A DNA stretch of 64,000 bases from an uncultured Roseovarius sp. (GCA_947496175.1 CANMBU010000003.1:1-64000), one strand, 5' to 3'; shown: positions 17,091-26,669, counted from the stretch's first letter. Notes: generated by a model from the letters alone, not told the origin. Numbers and translations are program-made.

Positions 17091-19253
17091 ATGCCTGATC
17101 TTCTGATCGAACTTTTCTCCGAGGAAATCCCGGCGCGCATGCAGGCACGGGCGGCGGACGACCTGAAGAAACGTGTGACCGACGGGATGGTTGAGGCGGG
17201 GTTGACCTATGCCTCGGCGGCGGGGCTTGCGACGCCGCGGCGGCTGACGCTGACGGTTGAGGGATTGACCGCTGAAAGCCCGACATTGAGCGAAGAGCGC
17301 AAAGGCCCGCGTGTCGATGCGCCGGAAAAGGCCATTGAAGGTTTCCTGCGCGGCGCAGGGCTGACCAAAGACGATCTGGAAATCCGCGACGAGAAAAAGG
17401 GCGAGGTTTACTTCGCCAAGATCACCAAGCCGGGTCGTCCTGCGGCGGAAATCATTGCCGAGGTGCTTGAAGACACGATCCGCAACTTTCCATGGCCCAA
17501 ATCCATGCGCTGGGGCGCAGGGTCCTTGCGTTGGGTGCGGCCTTTGCACAGCATTCTATGCATTCTGACCGATGATGTAGGCGAGGCGCAGGTGGTGCCC
17601 TTGGATGTGAATGGCATCGCCTCGGGCGGCACTACACGCGGCCATCGGTTCATGGCGCCAGATGCATTTTCAGTAACGTCTTTCGAGGATTACACCGCCA
17701 AGCTCAAGCGCGCGCATGTCGTCCTTGACCCCGAAGAACGCGCCCGCGCCATCTGGCAGGACGCCACCAATCAGGCCTTTGCCGCTGGTTTGGAGGTTGT
17801 CGAAGACCCGGGCCTTCTGCGCGAGGTTGCGGGGCTGGTGGAATGGCCCGTGGTGCTGATGGGGGCGATTGATGCGGAGTTCCTCGACCTGCCGCCCGAG
17901 GTGCTGCAGACGTCGATGAAAGAGCATCAGAAATTCTTTTCCGTGAAAAACCCCAAGACGTCCCGGATTGAACGCTTCATCACCGTGGCCAACCGCGAGA
18001 CCGCAGATAACGGAGCCACCATTCTGGCGGGCAACCAAAAGGTGCTGTCCGCGCGGCTGTCGGATGCGAAGTTCTTTTGGGAGAATGATTTGCGCGTGGC
18101 CAAAGAAGGCATGGCGCCTTGGCTGGAGAGCCTGCAATCCGTGACCTTCCACAACAAGCTCGGGTCTCAGGCGGAGCGCATTGAGCGGATTGCCATGCTG
18201 GCGCGGAATATGGCTAATGTGACAGGCGCGGATGCTGATCTCGCAGAGCAAGCGGCACGTGTGGCCAAGGCTGATCTGAGCTCCGAAATGGTCTATGAAT
18301 TTCCCGAACTTCAAGGGCTTATGGGGCGCTATTACAGCGACGCGGCTGGTCTACCAACCGAGGTTGCGGCGGCGTGTGAAGAGCACTACTCGCCTCTTGG
18401 ACCATCCGACGATGTGCCCACAGCTCCGGTCTCAGTCACGGTGGCTTTGGCCGATAAGCTCGACACGCTGACCGGGTTCTGGGCGATTGATGAGAAGCCC
18501 ACCGGGTCAAAAGATCCCTTTGCGCTGCGCCGTGCGGCGCTGGGCGTCATTCGGTTGGTGCTGGAGAATGATCTCAGGCTGTCGTTGATGACCTCCATCC
18601 AAAGCGCTCTTGGCGTGGTTCTGAAACTTGCCGAATGGCGCGCGGCCGCAGCCAAAGAAACCGGCGACAGGGCAAAGCAACTCGCCCATCAGGCTGAGGT
18701 GGCCGAAGGGGTGGTGGCCGCTGTCGCGCCTGACCTTCTCGCCTTCTTCCACGACCGCCTCAAAGTTTTCCTGCGCGACGAAGGCATCCGCCACGACGTG
18801 ATCGACGCCTGTATCACGATGGAGGGCAATGATGATCTAGCCCTTCTGGTGAAACGCGCGCGGGCCTTGCAGGCGGTTCTTTCCACCGAGGATGGCGGAA
18901 ACCTCGTGCAGGGGTTCAAACGCGCCGACAACCTTCTTTCCCAAGCCGAGGAAAAGGATGGCGTGGAATATTCCTTTGGCGCGGACCCGAAATTTGCTGA
19001 GGACGCGACCGAAAAAGCCCTCTTTGCCGCCCTCGATGCGGCAGATGCAAAGATCGCCAAGGCCAGCAAAGAGGAAGATTTTACCACCGCCATGGCCGCC
19101 ATGGCCGACCTGCGCGGACCGATTGACGCGTTTTTTGAGGCGGTGCAGATCAACTCAGATAATGAAATTCTACGTCGCAACCGTTTGAACATGCTTCATA
19201 AAATCCGGGAAATCTGCCTGCAAGCGGCAGACCTGCGGAAACTGGAGGGCTGA
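17091..19253 (+). CDS. glyS: Glycyl-tRNA synthetase beta subunit
   Basis: Beta subunit (720 residues) that binds tRNA-Gly and completes the alpha2beta2 enzyme. Family landmarks are DLLIELFSEEIPARMQARA at the N-terminus, TPRRLTL, KSMRWG with LRWVRPLHSI, PPEVLQTSMKEHQKFF, ARLSDAKFFWENDL, ERIERIAMLA, the HD-like segment around KADLSSEMVYEFPELQG, DKLDTLTGFW, and a C-terminal anticodon-binding helical region. It starts 3 bases after the preceding stop. Confidence 0.97.
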   Translation: MPDLLIELFSEEIPARMQARAADDLKKRVTDGMVEAGLTYASAAGLATPRRLTLTVEGLTAESPTLSEERKGPRVDAPEKAIEGFLRGAGLTKDDLEIRDEKKGEVYFAKITKPGRPAAEIIAEVLEDTIRNFPWPKSMRWGAGSLRWVRPLHSILCILTDDVGEAQVVPLDVNGIASGGTTRGHRFMAPDAFSVTSFEDYTAKLKRAHVVLDPEERARAIWQDATNQAFAAGLEVVEDPGLLREVAGLVEWPVVLMGAIDAEFLDLPPEVLQTSMKEHQKFFSVKNPKTSRIERFITVANRETADNGATILAGNQKVLSARLSDAKFFWENDLRVAKEGMAPWLESLQSVTFHNKLGSQAERIERIAMLARNMANVTGADADLAEQAARVAKADLSSEMVYEFPELQGLMGRYYSDAAGLPTEVAAACEEHYSPLGPSDDVPTAPVSVTVALADKLDTLTGFWAIDEKPTGSKDPFALRRAALGVIRLVLENDLRLSLMTSIQSALGVVLKLAEWRAAAAKETGDRAKQLAHQAEVAEGVVAAVAPDLLAFFHDRLKVFLRDEGIRHDVIDACITMEGNDDLALLVKRARALQAVLSTEDGGNLVQGFKRADNLLSQAEEKDGVEYSFGADPKFAEDATEKALFAALDAADAKIAKASKEEDFTTAMAAMADLRGPIDAFFEAVQINSDNEILRRNRLNMLHKIREICLQAADLRKLEG

Positions 19254-19342
19254 TGGGACAGGGGCACACTGTCCATTCTGTCTGACAGCTCTTGCCTATT
19301 AAATTAGCATAGTTATGCTGCGTGCGAGAAGGAAACGCCGCA

Positions 19343-21883
19343 GTGCAGCAAAACGACCCGCATATCACCCTGATCACGCCGGATGCGCCCATGGCGGCCA
19401 GCACCCATGGCGGACGGGCAAAATGCCTGCAACGCCTTGTGCGGCTGGATTTGCCGGTGCCGCGGACCGTGGCGCTGTCTTTTGAGGCGGTGAATGGGAT
19501 CGCTTCTGGCGAAACCCCTGATATGTCAGCCCTTCTTCAGCCATTCGGCGACTCGGCAGTGCTCTGTGTCAGGCCTTCATCGGAAGACCCTGATTGGGGC
19601 GGGCCGGGCGCGATCCTGAACATCGGGATGAATGATGCGCGCTATGTCGAACTATCGGACAGGCTTGGCAAGGCGGCAGCCGCCGATCTTTACCTGCGTT
19701 TCGTGCAATCCTATTCGGTGCATGTGGCACGGGTGGATCCCGATCTTTTTGATGACCTCTCGGACGAGCCGATTGAGGCCTTGGGAGAGGCTTTGGCGGC
19801 GTATGAGGAAGATATCGAAGAGGCGTTTCCGCAGGATACCGGGGCGCAGCTGCTGGAAGTTCTGAAATCCATGGCGCGCGCCTGGCAGGGCACGACAGCG
19901 CGGCTTCTGCGGCAGGCCAAGGGCGCGCCTGCGGATGCGGGACTTGGCCTTGTGGTGCAGGAAATGGCACTGGGGCTTGGCACGGGCGTGAGCGGTTCCG
20001 GTGTTATGCAATTGGTCAACTCTGACACCGGCGCGCGGCAATGCACGGGCCGCTATCTGAGCCAGAGCCAGGGACGTGAGGCGCTCAACCAAGAGAAAGA
20101 CGCGGTTTTCCTGCAAAAAGATGAACGTGGCCCGTCGCTTCAGGAGATGGCGCCAGAGGCGTTTGCCGATCTCAAGACCTACACCAAGCTCATGCGCGAA
20201 AAGCTTCGCGAAGAGATGCAGTCAGAGTTCACCATCGAGGATGGCAAGGTTTACCTGCTCGACGGGGTGCGCGTCGCGCGCAGTGCACGCGCGGCAGTGT
20301 CCATTGCCGTGGCGCTGGCCGAGGATGGCATCATAAGCCGCGAAGAGGCGCTGATGCGGATCGAGCCGCGTGCCTTGAATGAGCTTTTGCACCGCCAGAT
20401 CGACCCCGAAGCCCCCCGCGATGAACTGGCGCGCGGCATTGGCGCAAGCCCCGGGGCGGCCACTGGCAAGATTGTCTTCACCGCCGCCGATGCACAGGCC
20501 GCCGATGCAAAAGGCGAGGCGACCATTCTGGTGCGCCGCGAAACCAGCCCGGAAGACATTCGCGGCATGCATGCCGCCGCTGGGGTGCTGACGGAGCGGG
20601 GCGGGATCACAAGCCATGCGGCTGTGATTGGCCGGGGCATTGGCAAACCTTGTGTGGTCGGGGCCAACGACATCACGTTCCAGACCAAGCGCAAGCGGCT
20701 TGTGTTTCCAGACGGTCGGATGTTCAGGGCCGGTGACATGATCACCATCGATGGCAGCAGTGGCGAAGTGCTCGCCGGTGAGCCCCCCATGCTGGAGGCC
20801 GCGCGCGATGACAGTTTCAGGACATTGATGGAGTGGGCGGATGCGACCCGTGATATCGAAGTGCGGGCCAATGCCGACACGCCCGAAGACGCGCTTGTGG
20901 CGCAGAACTTCAAGGCGCAGGGCATCGGGCTGTGCCGGACGGAACATATGTTCGTGGACCCCAGCCGCCTGATTGCCATCCGCGAGATGATTTTTGCGGA
21001 TTCCAGCGAAGACCGCGCCTCGGCGCTCGAAGTGCTTTTGCCCATGCAGCGCGCCGATTTCACCGATCTTTTCCGCATCATGCAGGGGCGTCCGGTCTGC
21101 ATTCGTCTCTTTGATCCGCCGCTTCATGAATACCTGCCCTCAGACCGCGACGGCATTCGCGAGCTGGCAGAGGCACTGGATTTGCCCGTGGCAGACGTCA
21201 CAGAGCGGGTTGAGGCGCTTGACGAATACAACCCCATGCTGGGCATGCGCGGCGTGCGCCTGGGCATCGCCGTTCCTGAAATCTACGAAATGCAGGCGCG
21301 GGCGATTTTTGAGGCTACGGTCGAAGCCAGCCATGACGGTGAGGCGGTGGTGCCTGAAATCATGATCCCGCTGGTCTCTGCCATGCGCGAGGTTGAACTG
21401 GTCAAGAAAAGCGTGGATGCCGTGGCCGCGGCTGTGCGCACCGAAACGGGCAGCGACTTCACCTATCATCTGGGCGTCATGGTGGAAACGCCGCGAGCCG
21501 CTTTGCGTGCCCATGAGATCGCGCAGCATGTGTCCTTCCTCAGCTTTGGAACCAATGACCTCACACAGATGACCTATGGCCTGAGCCGCGATGACGCCGG
21601 GCGCTTTATGTCGGCCTATGTGCAGCAGGGCGTCTACCCCGAAGACCCGTTTCACGTGCTGGATGTGGACGGGGTTGGCGAGCTTCTTGAGATTGGGGCC
21701 AAGCGGGGCAGAGAGGCCGCGCCAGAGTTGACGCTGTCCATTTGTGGTGAGCACGGAGGCAACCCCGAATCAATCGCATTCTGCCGAAATGCCGGGTTTG
21801 ACTACGTTTCCTGCTCACCTTTCCGGGTTCCGGTGGCGCGACTTGCTGCCGCACAATTGGCGGTAAAAGACAGGGTTACGTAG
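19343..21883 (+). CDS. Divergent pyruvate phosphate dikinase-like PEP-utilising enzyme
   Basis: An 846-residue protein; GTG at 19343 is preferred (GAAGGA 9 bases upstream), with another GTG at 19322. The central swivelling domain has the phosphorylatable histidine His425 in RGGITSHAAVIGRG. The C-terminal PEP/pyruvate barrel has FLSFGTNDLTQMTYG and the catalytic Cys801 in SICGEHGG. The N-terminal nucleotide-binding part is degenerate against typical PPDK: the GNxGxxSGTGVxFTR motif reads GLGTGVSGSGVMQLVN and QGEDVVAG reads QGREALNQ. Dikinase activity is therefore uncertain. It lies about 90 bases after glyS. Confidence 0.8.
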   Translation: MQQNDPHITLITPDAPMAASTHGGRAKCLQRLVRLDLPVPRTVALSFEAVNGIASGETPDMSALLQPFGDSAVLCVRPSSEDPDWGGPGAILNIGMNDARYVELSDRLGKAAAADLYLRFVQSYSVHVARVDPDLFDDLSDEPIEALGEALAAYEEDIEEAFPQDTGAQLLEVLKSMARAWQGTTARLLRQAKGAPADAGLGLVVQEMALGLGTGVSGSGVMQLVNSDTGARQCTGRYLSQSQGREALNQEKDAVFLQKDERGPSLQEMAPEAFADLKTYTKLMREKLREEMQSEFTIEDGKVYLLDGVRVARSARAAVSIAVALAEDGIISREEALMRIEPRALNELLHRQIDPEAPRDELARGIGASPGAATGKIVFTAADAQAADAKGEATILVRRETSPEDIRGMHAAAGVLTERGGITSHAAVIGRGIGKPCVVGANDITFQTKRKRLVFPDGRMFRAGDMITIDGSSGEVLAGEPPMLEAARDDSFRTLMEWADATRDIEVRANADTPEDALVAQNFKAQGIGLCRTEHMFVDPSRLIAIREMIFADSSEDRASALEVLLPMQRADFTDLFRIMQGRPVCIRLFDPPLHEYLPSDRDGIRELAEALDLPVADVTERVEALDEYNPMLGMRGVRLGIAVPEIYEMQARAIFEATVEASHDGEAVVPEIMIPLVSAMREVELVKKSVDAVAAAVRTETGSDFTYHLGVMVETPRAALRAHEIAQHVSFLSFGTNDLTQMTYGLSRDDAGRFMSAYVQQGVYPEDPFHVLDVDGVGELLEIGAKRGREAAPELTLSICGEHGGNPESIAFCRNAGFDYVSCSPFRVPVARLAAAQLAVKDRVT

Positions 21884-22052
21884 ACAATCCGTCGCCAGGC
21901 GCCAGATTTGCCAAATTCTGGGATCAATGGCGTTCCATTTATTACTTTGTGGCGGAAATGTGCCGAGGCCGGACTGGACCAAAAGCCTTATTTTTTCTAT
22001 ATGCGCCGTGAATTAAGGCCGAATTGCGGCCTGGAAAGACCTGGGGGCTAAG

Positions 22053-22661
22053 ATGAAAAAGCTGACGGCGCTTGCGCTGATGGCATTTGGTACGGCTGGA
22101 TATGCCGAACCGGATGCAGGCCATTTCTCTGCGCACAACCACCGTGTGCTGAGCTCAATCCCGAGCTCGATTGTTGTGAATGTTGACGAGTTCAGAACCG
22201 ACATTTCCTACACCAAGGATTGGATTGAGGATCAAACGTTCGAGGGCGGCAATGCCGAATGGGAATGTCTCGCCGAGGCGATCTATTTTGAGGCGCGCGG
22301 TGAAAGCGTAAAAGGTCAGTTCGCCGTGGCAGAGGTGATCCTGAACCGCGTGGACAGCGCGACTTTTCCGGACACGATCTGTGGTGTCGTAAACCAGGGC
22401 ACCGGACGCAAGTATCAGTGCCAGTTCACCTATACCTGTGATGGCTACAAAGAGGTCATCAATGAACCCAAGACATACAAGCGTGTTGGCAAGGTGGCGC
22501 AGGTCATGATGCAGAACGGCGCGCCGCGTGATTTGACGGATGGGGCGACGCATTACCACACCAAAGCGGTAAATCCACGCTGGGCGCGGAAATTCCCGCG
22601 CACCACGACCATCGGTGTTCATCATTTCTACCGCATGCCAACGCGCGTCACATCGAACTGA
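22053..22661 (+). CDS. SleB/CwlJ-type cell wall hydrolase, exported
   Basis: A 202-residue protein with a signal peptide (KLTALALMAFGTAGYAE). The hydrolase_2 domain is recognisable from ECLAEAIYFEARGESVKGQFAVAEVILNRV (residues 69-98) through CQFTYTCDG to the C-terminal GATHYHTKAVNPRWA. The conserved glutamate in AEAIYFEARGE is the likely catalytic residue. Such enzymes cleave peptidoglycan glycan strands; outside spore formers they act in wall remodelling. The gene stands alone, with rpmG downstream. Confidence 0.88.
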   Translation: MKKLTALALMAFGTAGYAEPDAGHFSAHNHRVLSSIPSSIVVNVDEFRTDISYTKDWIEDQTFEGGNAEWECLAEAIYFEARGESVKGQFAVAEVILNRVDSATFPDTICGVVNQGTGRKYQCQFTYTCDGYKEVINEPKTYKRVGKVAQVMMQNGAPRDLTDGATHYHTKAVNPRWARKFPRTTTIGVHHFYRMPTRVTSN

Positions 22662-22764
22662 TCCGCCGCTAGAATCCGGTTGACACGAAGCCCGCCACCG
22701 TTAAAAGGCAGGCTTCAAGACGCATTTCGCGGGGTGAGCATCGCCCTGCTGCAGGAGAGACAAA

Positions 22765-22932
22765 ATGGCGAAGCCGACCACGATCAAGATCCGCCTGAAC
22801 TCGACCGCGGATACGGGGCATTTCTATGTCACCAAGAAAAACGCACGTACCATGACCGAGAAGATGGTGGTGCGCAAATACGACCCGGTCGCGCGCAAGC
22901 ATGTTGAATACAAAGAAGGTAAGATCAAGTAA
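22765..22932 (+). CDS. rpmG: 50S ribosomal protein L33
   Basis: A 55-residue protein, [18 protein letters not shown] at the start and [17 protein letters not shown] at the end, the proteobacterial L33 without zinc-ribbon cysteines. It is short, basic and preceded by GCAGGAGAG about 6 bases from the ATG. A strong terminator follows, so it forms its own transcription unit. Confidence 0.97.
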   Translation: MAKPTTIKIRLNSTADTGHFYVTKKNARTMTEKMVVRKYDPVARKHVEYKEGKIK

Positions 22933-22959
22933 GATCCGCCTTTGTTGAGTTTTGGAAAG

Positions 22960-22986
22960 GCCGTGCCTGCAAGGCGCGGCTTTTTT
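22960..22986 (+). terminator. Rho-independent terminator of rpmG
   Basis: GCCGTGCC (22960-22967) pairs with GGCGCGGC (22973-22980, one wobble) around TGCAA and is followed by six T. It lies 27 bases after the rpmG stop. Confidence 0.9.
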
Positions 22987-23114
22987 CGTTGTGGTCGGTG
23001 TTTCGGGATGTCGCCCTGCCTGCATTCATTCTTGATGTTCATGCAAGCGCATTTGACCGAATTTGGAAGCCGTGAGATATTTTCGACATTCGCTTAGTTT
23101 TTTAGGATTTTGAT

Positions 23115-23675
23115 ATGTTCAATTCAGCCACAAAAGCTGCGTGTTTTGCAGCTGCTTTCGCCCTTGCACCAACAGCACATGCCGCCACAGTCACCTTTGA
23201 CATCGAAATTGCCGGAGTAACCGGCATGTTTGATGCCCCCGAAGAGGGTGGCTTGCTGTCGAGCTTTAACATCACCTTGGGCGGGGTCACGTTTGACACC
23301 CTTGGCATGGGGGTCTCCGCCCCGGTCTATAATGCAGTGGACAATGACATCCGCGGCAACCCGGCCACCGAAGCATCTATTTTGAACGCAGTGGCAGGGC
23401 CGGGATGCCCGGCCTTATCCTGTATTCTGTCGCTTGAGGACTCGGTTGATCCCGGTGTTGTCCCGCCGCTCTATGCGATCTTTCCACTGGAAGGCGGTAT
23501 TCCCGGCACAGTCACAAGCGCGGGTGAATACACGATCACAGCTCCGGCGCCCGTACCGTTACCGGCTCCATTGGCGTTGTTGCTTGGTGCTGTTCTAAGC
23601 CTTTTGGGGCTGCGGAAGGCCAAGGATTGGCAGCGACACTTTATGACTGTCCGGCTGAAGCCTCGCCCAGTTTGA
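23115..23675 (+). CDS. Secreted protein with VPLPA-type C-terminal sorting signal
   Basis: A 186-residue protein with an N-terminal signal peptide (AAFALAPTAHAA) and a C-terminal VPLPA motif (about residue 151) followed by a hydrophobic helix and the basic RKAKDW cluster. This tripartite end is the VPLPA-CTERM signal handled by exosortase systems. Seventeen further residues follow the basic cluster, longer than usual. The mature part is low in charge and contains one likely disulfide (GCPALSC). Surface or matrix localisation is inferred. No exosortase gene is in the window. Confidence 0.8.
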   Translation: MFNSATKAACFAAAFALAPTAHAATVTFDIEIAGVTGMFDAPEEGGLLSSFNITLGGVTFDTLGMGVSAPVYNAVDNDIRGNPATEASILNAVAGPGCPALSCILSLEDSVDPGVVPPLYAIFPLEGGIPGTVTSAGEYTITAPAPVPLPAPLALLLGAVLSLLGLRKAKDWQRHFMTVRLKPRPV

Positions 23676-23700
23676 TCCAACATCCACAGTGCCGCCTAGT

Positions 23701-23726
23701 GTTTTGAAAACAGTTTGTTTTCAAAC
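23701..23726. repeat. AT-rich inverted repeat after the VPLPA gene
   Basis: GTTTTGAAAAC and GTTTTCAAAC flank AGTTT and can pair with one bulged T. It is 25 bases after the VPLPA gene stop and 100 before the next ATG. It could be a weak terminator or an operator. Confidence 0.45.
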
Positions 23727-23825
23727 AATGTCAAATTAGTGGAAAAATAGCCGGATTCAGCCCGAATTCAGCCTAATTCTCTCGCAAGTGTTTTCCATAG
23801 ACCCAGTGTGTTTTGGAAGTGAGTT

Positions 23826-24443
23826 ATGAGTGGGCTGATTAAAAAGTATGCACCTCAGATCGGGTACTTCATATTTCCGAACTTGCGCCGGGAATTGATC
23901 GGATCCGGCGAGGTGCAAAACAGGGACCCCGGCACTCCGGTCAATCTGTTGGTCAAGGCACATTATCACGGCGATCCTGATGTGCTTTTTGCCAAAGCCA
24001 GCAGCTTTGCCGACATCATGCATGTCACACGGCGCATTGCCAAATACAAACATCTGCCTCCGGTTCGCATGGAATGGGGCAAGACCTATGCCACTGACAT
24101 CCGCGTTTTTGGTGTGTTCCGCTATGCCAATTACAAGATCAGGATTGATCACGTGAATCCGCTCGACCGCGTATTGATCACAAACGAAGGAAACCGGGAC
24201 GTCCGCTCGTGGAAACACCGGGTAGATGTAAAACCGTCGCGCTCAGGCGCAGTTTGGACTGATTACCTTGAGATCGACGCAGGGATGTTGACACCGCTGG
24301 CATGCCTCTTTGCCCGGTTCATGTATACGCATCGCCACAAACAGCGCGGCGCTGCGGGTGTGCGGGCTGTGATGGGTGAGAAGGCCAGAAAAGTGCATCA
24401 CATGGCGACGAAGGAAAATGGCGGTTTTTCCAAAATCACCTGA
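23826..24443 (+). CDS. Conserved hypothetical protein, possibly SRPBCC-like
   Basis: A 205-residue protein with no signal peptide or clear membrane segment. The ordering (DRVLITNEGNRDVRSWKHRVDV, then VWTDYLEIDAGMLTPLACLFARFMYTHRHKQR) resembles START/SRPBCC-like proteins in which a strand series ends in a long C-terminal helix with RHKQR. That assignment is tentative. It is followed by a strong bidirectional terminator shared with the converging BI-1 gene. Confidence 0.6.
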   Translation: MSGLIKKYAPQIGYFIFPNLRRELIGSGEVQNRDPGTPVNLLVKAHYHGDPDVLFAKASSFADIMHVTRRIAKYKHLPPVRMEWGKTYATDIRVFGVFRYANYKIRIDHVNPLDRVLITNEGNRDVRSWKHRVDVKPSRSGAVWTDYLEIDAGMLTPLACLFARFMYTHRHKQRGAAGVRAVMGEKARKVHHMATKENGGFSKIT

Positions 24444-24460
24444 GGCATTCTGCTTGAACG

Positions 24461-24491
24461 AAAAAGGCCGACCCAAAGGGCCGGCCTTTTC
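24461..24491. terminator. Bidirectional terminator between converging genes
   Basis: AAAAGGCCG-A-CCC pairs with GGG-C-CGGCCTTTT around AAA (24461-24490). A-rich and T-rich flanks on both sides allow termination on either strand. It lies 18 bases after the plus-strand stop and 20 before the minus-strand stop. Confidence 0.85.
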
Positions 24492-24511
24492 TTAGACGTA
24501 TGACGTCTCGA

Positions 24512-25231
24512 CTACTCTCGGTTGCCCAAAAGTTGCAACAGGAAGATGAACATGTTGATAAAGTCGAGGTAGAGGTTCAGCGCCCCCATAATGGCCGCTT
24601 TGCCAAGCCACTCACTGTCGCCGCTATGCGCATGGGCGAGGTACGTGTTCTTGATCTGCTGCGTATCATAAGCCGTCAAGCCTGCGAAAATCAGTACGCC
24701 GATCACAGAGATAGCGAACATCACCGCGCTGGATGCCAGGAAGAGGTTTACAATCGAAGCCACGATCAGCCCGATGACACCCATGATCAGAAAGCTACCC
24801 CAACCGGAGATGTCTTTCTTGGTGGTGTAGCCCCAGATTGACAGGCCCGCGAACGCGATCGATGTGATCAAGAAGACCTGCGCGATCGAGAAATCGGTGA
24901 AGACCACGAAGATATACGAGATCGACACACCCATCACGGCCGCAAATGTGTAGAAAAAGAGTTGTGCCGCTGCTGCGGACAGTTTGTTGATCATGGCGCT
25001 AAAGGCGAAAACCATGACCAGCGGTGCAAACATTACGATGTAACGGGTAAACCCAGTGAACAGCGTGTTCATCAGCGCCGCGTTGTTGCCAACCGCCCAG
25101 GCCGCCGCAAAGGTCAGCACCATGCCAATCGACATGGTCGCATAAACCTTGTTCATATGAGCGCGTAGACCTTCGTCGATCTCAGCCGTACGCGCGCCAG
25201 TTGACGTCCGGATCGTTTCGAATTCAGCCAT
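24512..25231 (-). CDS. Bax inhibitor-1/YccA family membrane protein
   Basis: A 239-residue inner-membrane protein from the ATG at 25231, with seven hydrophobic segments and family motifs: AHMNKVYATMSIGMVLTF near the N-terminus, GLSIWGYTTKKD in the middle, AYDTQQIKNTYLAHA, and GALNLYLDFINMFIFLLQLLG at the end. Bacterial relatives include calcium-leak channels and YccA, a modulator of the FtsH protease; the role here is not defined. An in-frame start at 25315 would extend into non-family sequence. Confidence 0.93.
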   Translation of the reverse strand: MAEFETIRTSTGARTAEIDEGLRAHMNKVYATMSIGMVLTFAAAWAVGNNAALMNTLFTGFTRYIVMFAPLVMVFAFSAMINKLSAAAAQLFFYTFAAVMGVSISYIFVVFTDFSIAQVFLITSIAFAGLSIWGYTTKKDISGWGSFLIMGVIGLIVASIVNLFLASSAVMFAISVIGVLIFAGLTAYDTQQIKNTYLAHAHSGDSEWLGKAAIMGALNLYLDFINMFIFLLQLLGNRE

Positions 25232-25469
25232 TAAAGCCTCCGATAAGTGTCCCAAACAAAGTCCATACCGGACCTTGGTTCTAATATCGGTAAGGTTGAA
25301 GGGCTTTTCAAGCAATTCTGCGGCGAAAAATTGACAGAAATACTCTGATAGCGTCTTTTACAGCGCTTTGCGACAAGCTGACGCTGTTACAAGGTGCGAA
25401 ACGCGTAGAAAATACATGATTTCACGCGTTTCGCAGTCCGGTGGAGCCGTGAAGCTTTCGCCGCATCGT

Positions 25470-25664
25470 TTAGCGCGCCACGTCCCAGATCGGGCGATTT
25501 GCTTCAAGTTCCGCTTCTTCGCGGGTCAGACCAATGTCGCTCAGCGCGCGGTCATCCAGGCGCGACAATGCGCGGCGCTCGCGGTAGACGGCGAACATAT
25601 CAGCAAGCGAGGCACGGCGCGCCGTGGCGTTTGCATGTGTGCGGCGGGTGGATACGGTCAGCAT
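25470..25664 (-). CDS. DUF1127 protein
   Basis: A 64-residue protein with AAGGA 7 bases before its ATG. The C-terminal ALSRLDDRALSDIGLTREEAELEANRPIWD is the DUF1127 signature. Small arginine-rich proteins of this type influence RNA maturation and nutrient responses in related alphaproteobacteria. It diverges from the LysR regulator across 126 AT-rich bases. Confidence 0.9.
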   Translation of the reverse strand: MLTVSTRRTHANATARRASLADMFAVYRERRALSRLDDRALSDIGLTREEAELEANRPIWDVAR

Positions 25665-25790
25665 GGGTATATCCTTTCAATTTTAGTGATACGTTTTTGG
25701 ATTACATCTTTTCTGTTGATATATCTGGCACAGAAGGTATGATTTTCAAAATGAATGTTTGATACAATTAGCATCAAGGATTGTGATGGA

Positions 25791-26663
25791 ATGAGAAATC
25801 TGGACATGACCACGCTGCGCTCTTTCATGACCGTGGCAGAACAAGGCGGCGTCACACGCGCGGCCCAGGTGCTGAACCTCACGCAATCCGCGGTGTCGAT
25901 GCAGCTCAAGCGGCTTGAAGAGATGTTGGGCATAGAGCTTATGGACCGCTCAAACCGGCGCATTGCGCTCACAGCTTCGGGCGAACAGCTTTTGACCTAC
26001 GCACGCCGCATTGTGGACCTCAATGATGAGGCGGTGGGGCGTCTGGCCGATGAGATTTTCGAGGGTGAACTGACGCTAGGCGTGCCACATGACATTGTTT
26101 ATCCCGTGATCCCGCGCGTGTTGAAGACATTCAATAGCGTTTTTCCAAGGGTCAATGTGGCGCTGAAATCCTCCAGCACGGTGAAACTGCACGAAGCGCT
26201 CAAGCGCGGTGAGGTTGACCTTATCCTCACCACCGAGGAACAGCTTGCTCCGGGCGGTGAGACCCTGGCCGAGATGCCACTCAAATGGGTGGGTGCTATG
26301 GGCGGGCAGGCGTGGCGCAAACGCCCCCTGCGTCTTGGCTTTTGCAGGTTCTGCATTTTCCGCCCCATCGTCCTGCGCCGTCTCGATGCCATGGGTATTC
26401 CATGGGAGCTTGCCATTGAGTCGGACGAGGACCGCTCTGTTGAGGCCCTGATCAGCGCGGATCTGGCGGTGGGGGCGCTTTTGGAATCAAGCATTCCGCC
26501 GCATCAGGAGGCGATCAACGCGCCCGGGCAGTTGCCCGATCTGGGGATTCAGCGGATCAACATGTATGGCGCGTCCGGTCGGGATGAGATTGCCACCAAA
26601 CTGGCCGATCTGCTGCGTCAGGGCTATTGCGCCACGCCGCCTGCGCTGGTGCGCCAAGCCTGA
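25791..26663 (+). CDS. LysR-family transcriptional regulator
   Basis: A 290-residue regulator from the ATG at 25791; an in-frame ATG at 25755 would add 12 residues. The N-terminal winged HTH reads MTTLRSFMTVAEQGGVTRAAQVLNLTQSAVSMQLKRLEE, and the effector domain follows from about residue 90 (GELTLGVPHDIVYPVIPRVL). LysR regulators commonly control the divergent neighbour, here the DUF1127 gene; that link is inference. It converges on the quinone oxidoreductase with 6 bases between stops. Confidence 0.93.
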   Translation: MRNLDMTTLRSFMTVAEQGGVTRAAQVLNLTQSAVSMQLKRLEEMLGIELMDRSNRRIALTASGEQLLTYARRIVDLNDEAVGRLADEIFEGELTLGVPHDIVYPVIPRVLKTFNSVFPRVNVALKSSSTVKLHEALKRGEVDLILTTEEQLAPGGETLAEMPLKWVGAMGGQAWRKRPLRLGFCRFCIFRPIVLRRLDAMGIPWELAIESDEDRSVEALISADLAVGALLESSIPPHQEAINAPGQLPDLGIQRINMYGASGRDEIATKLADLLRQGYCATPPALVRQA

Positions 26664-26669
26664 CGCCGA

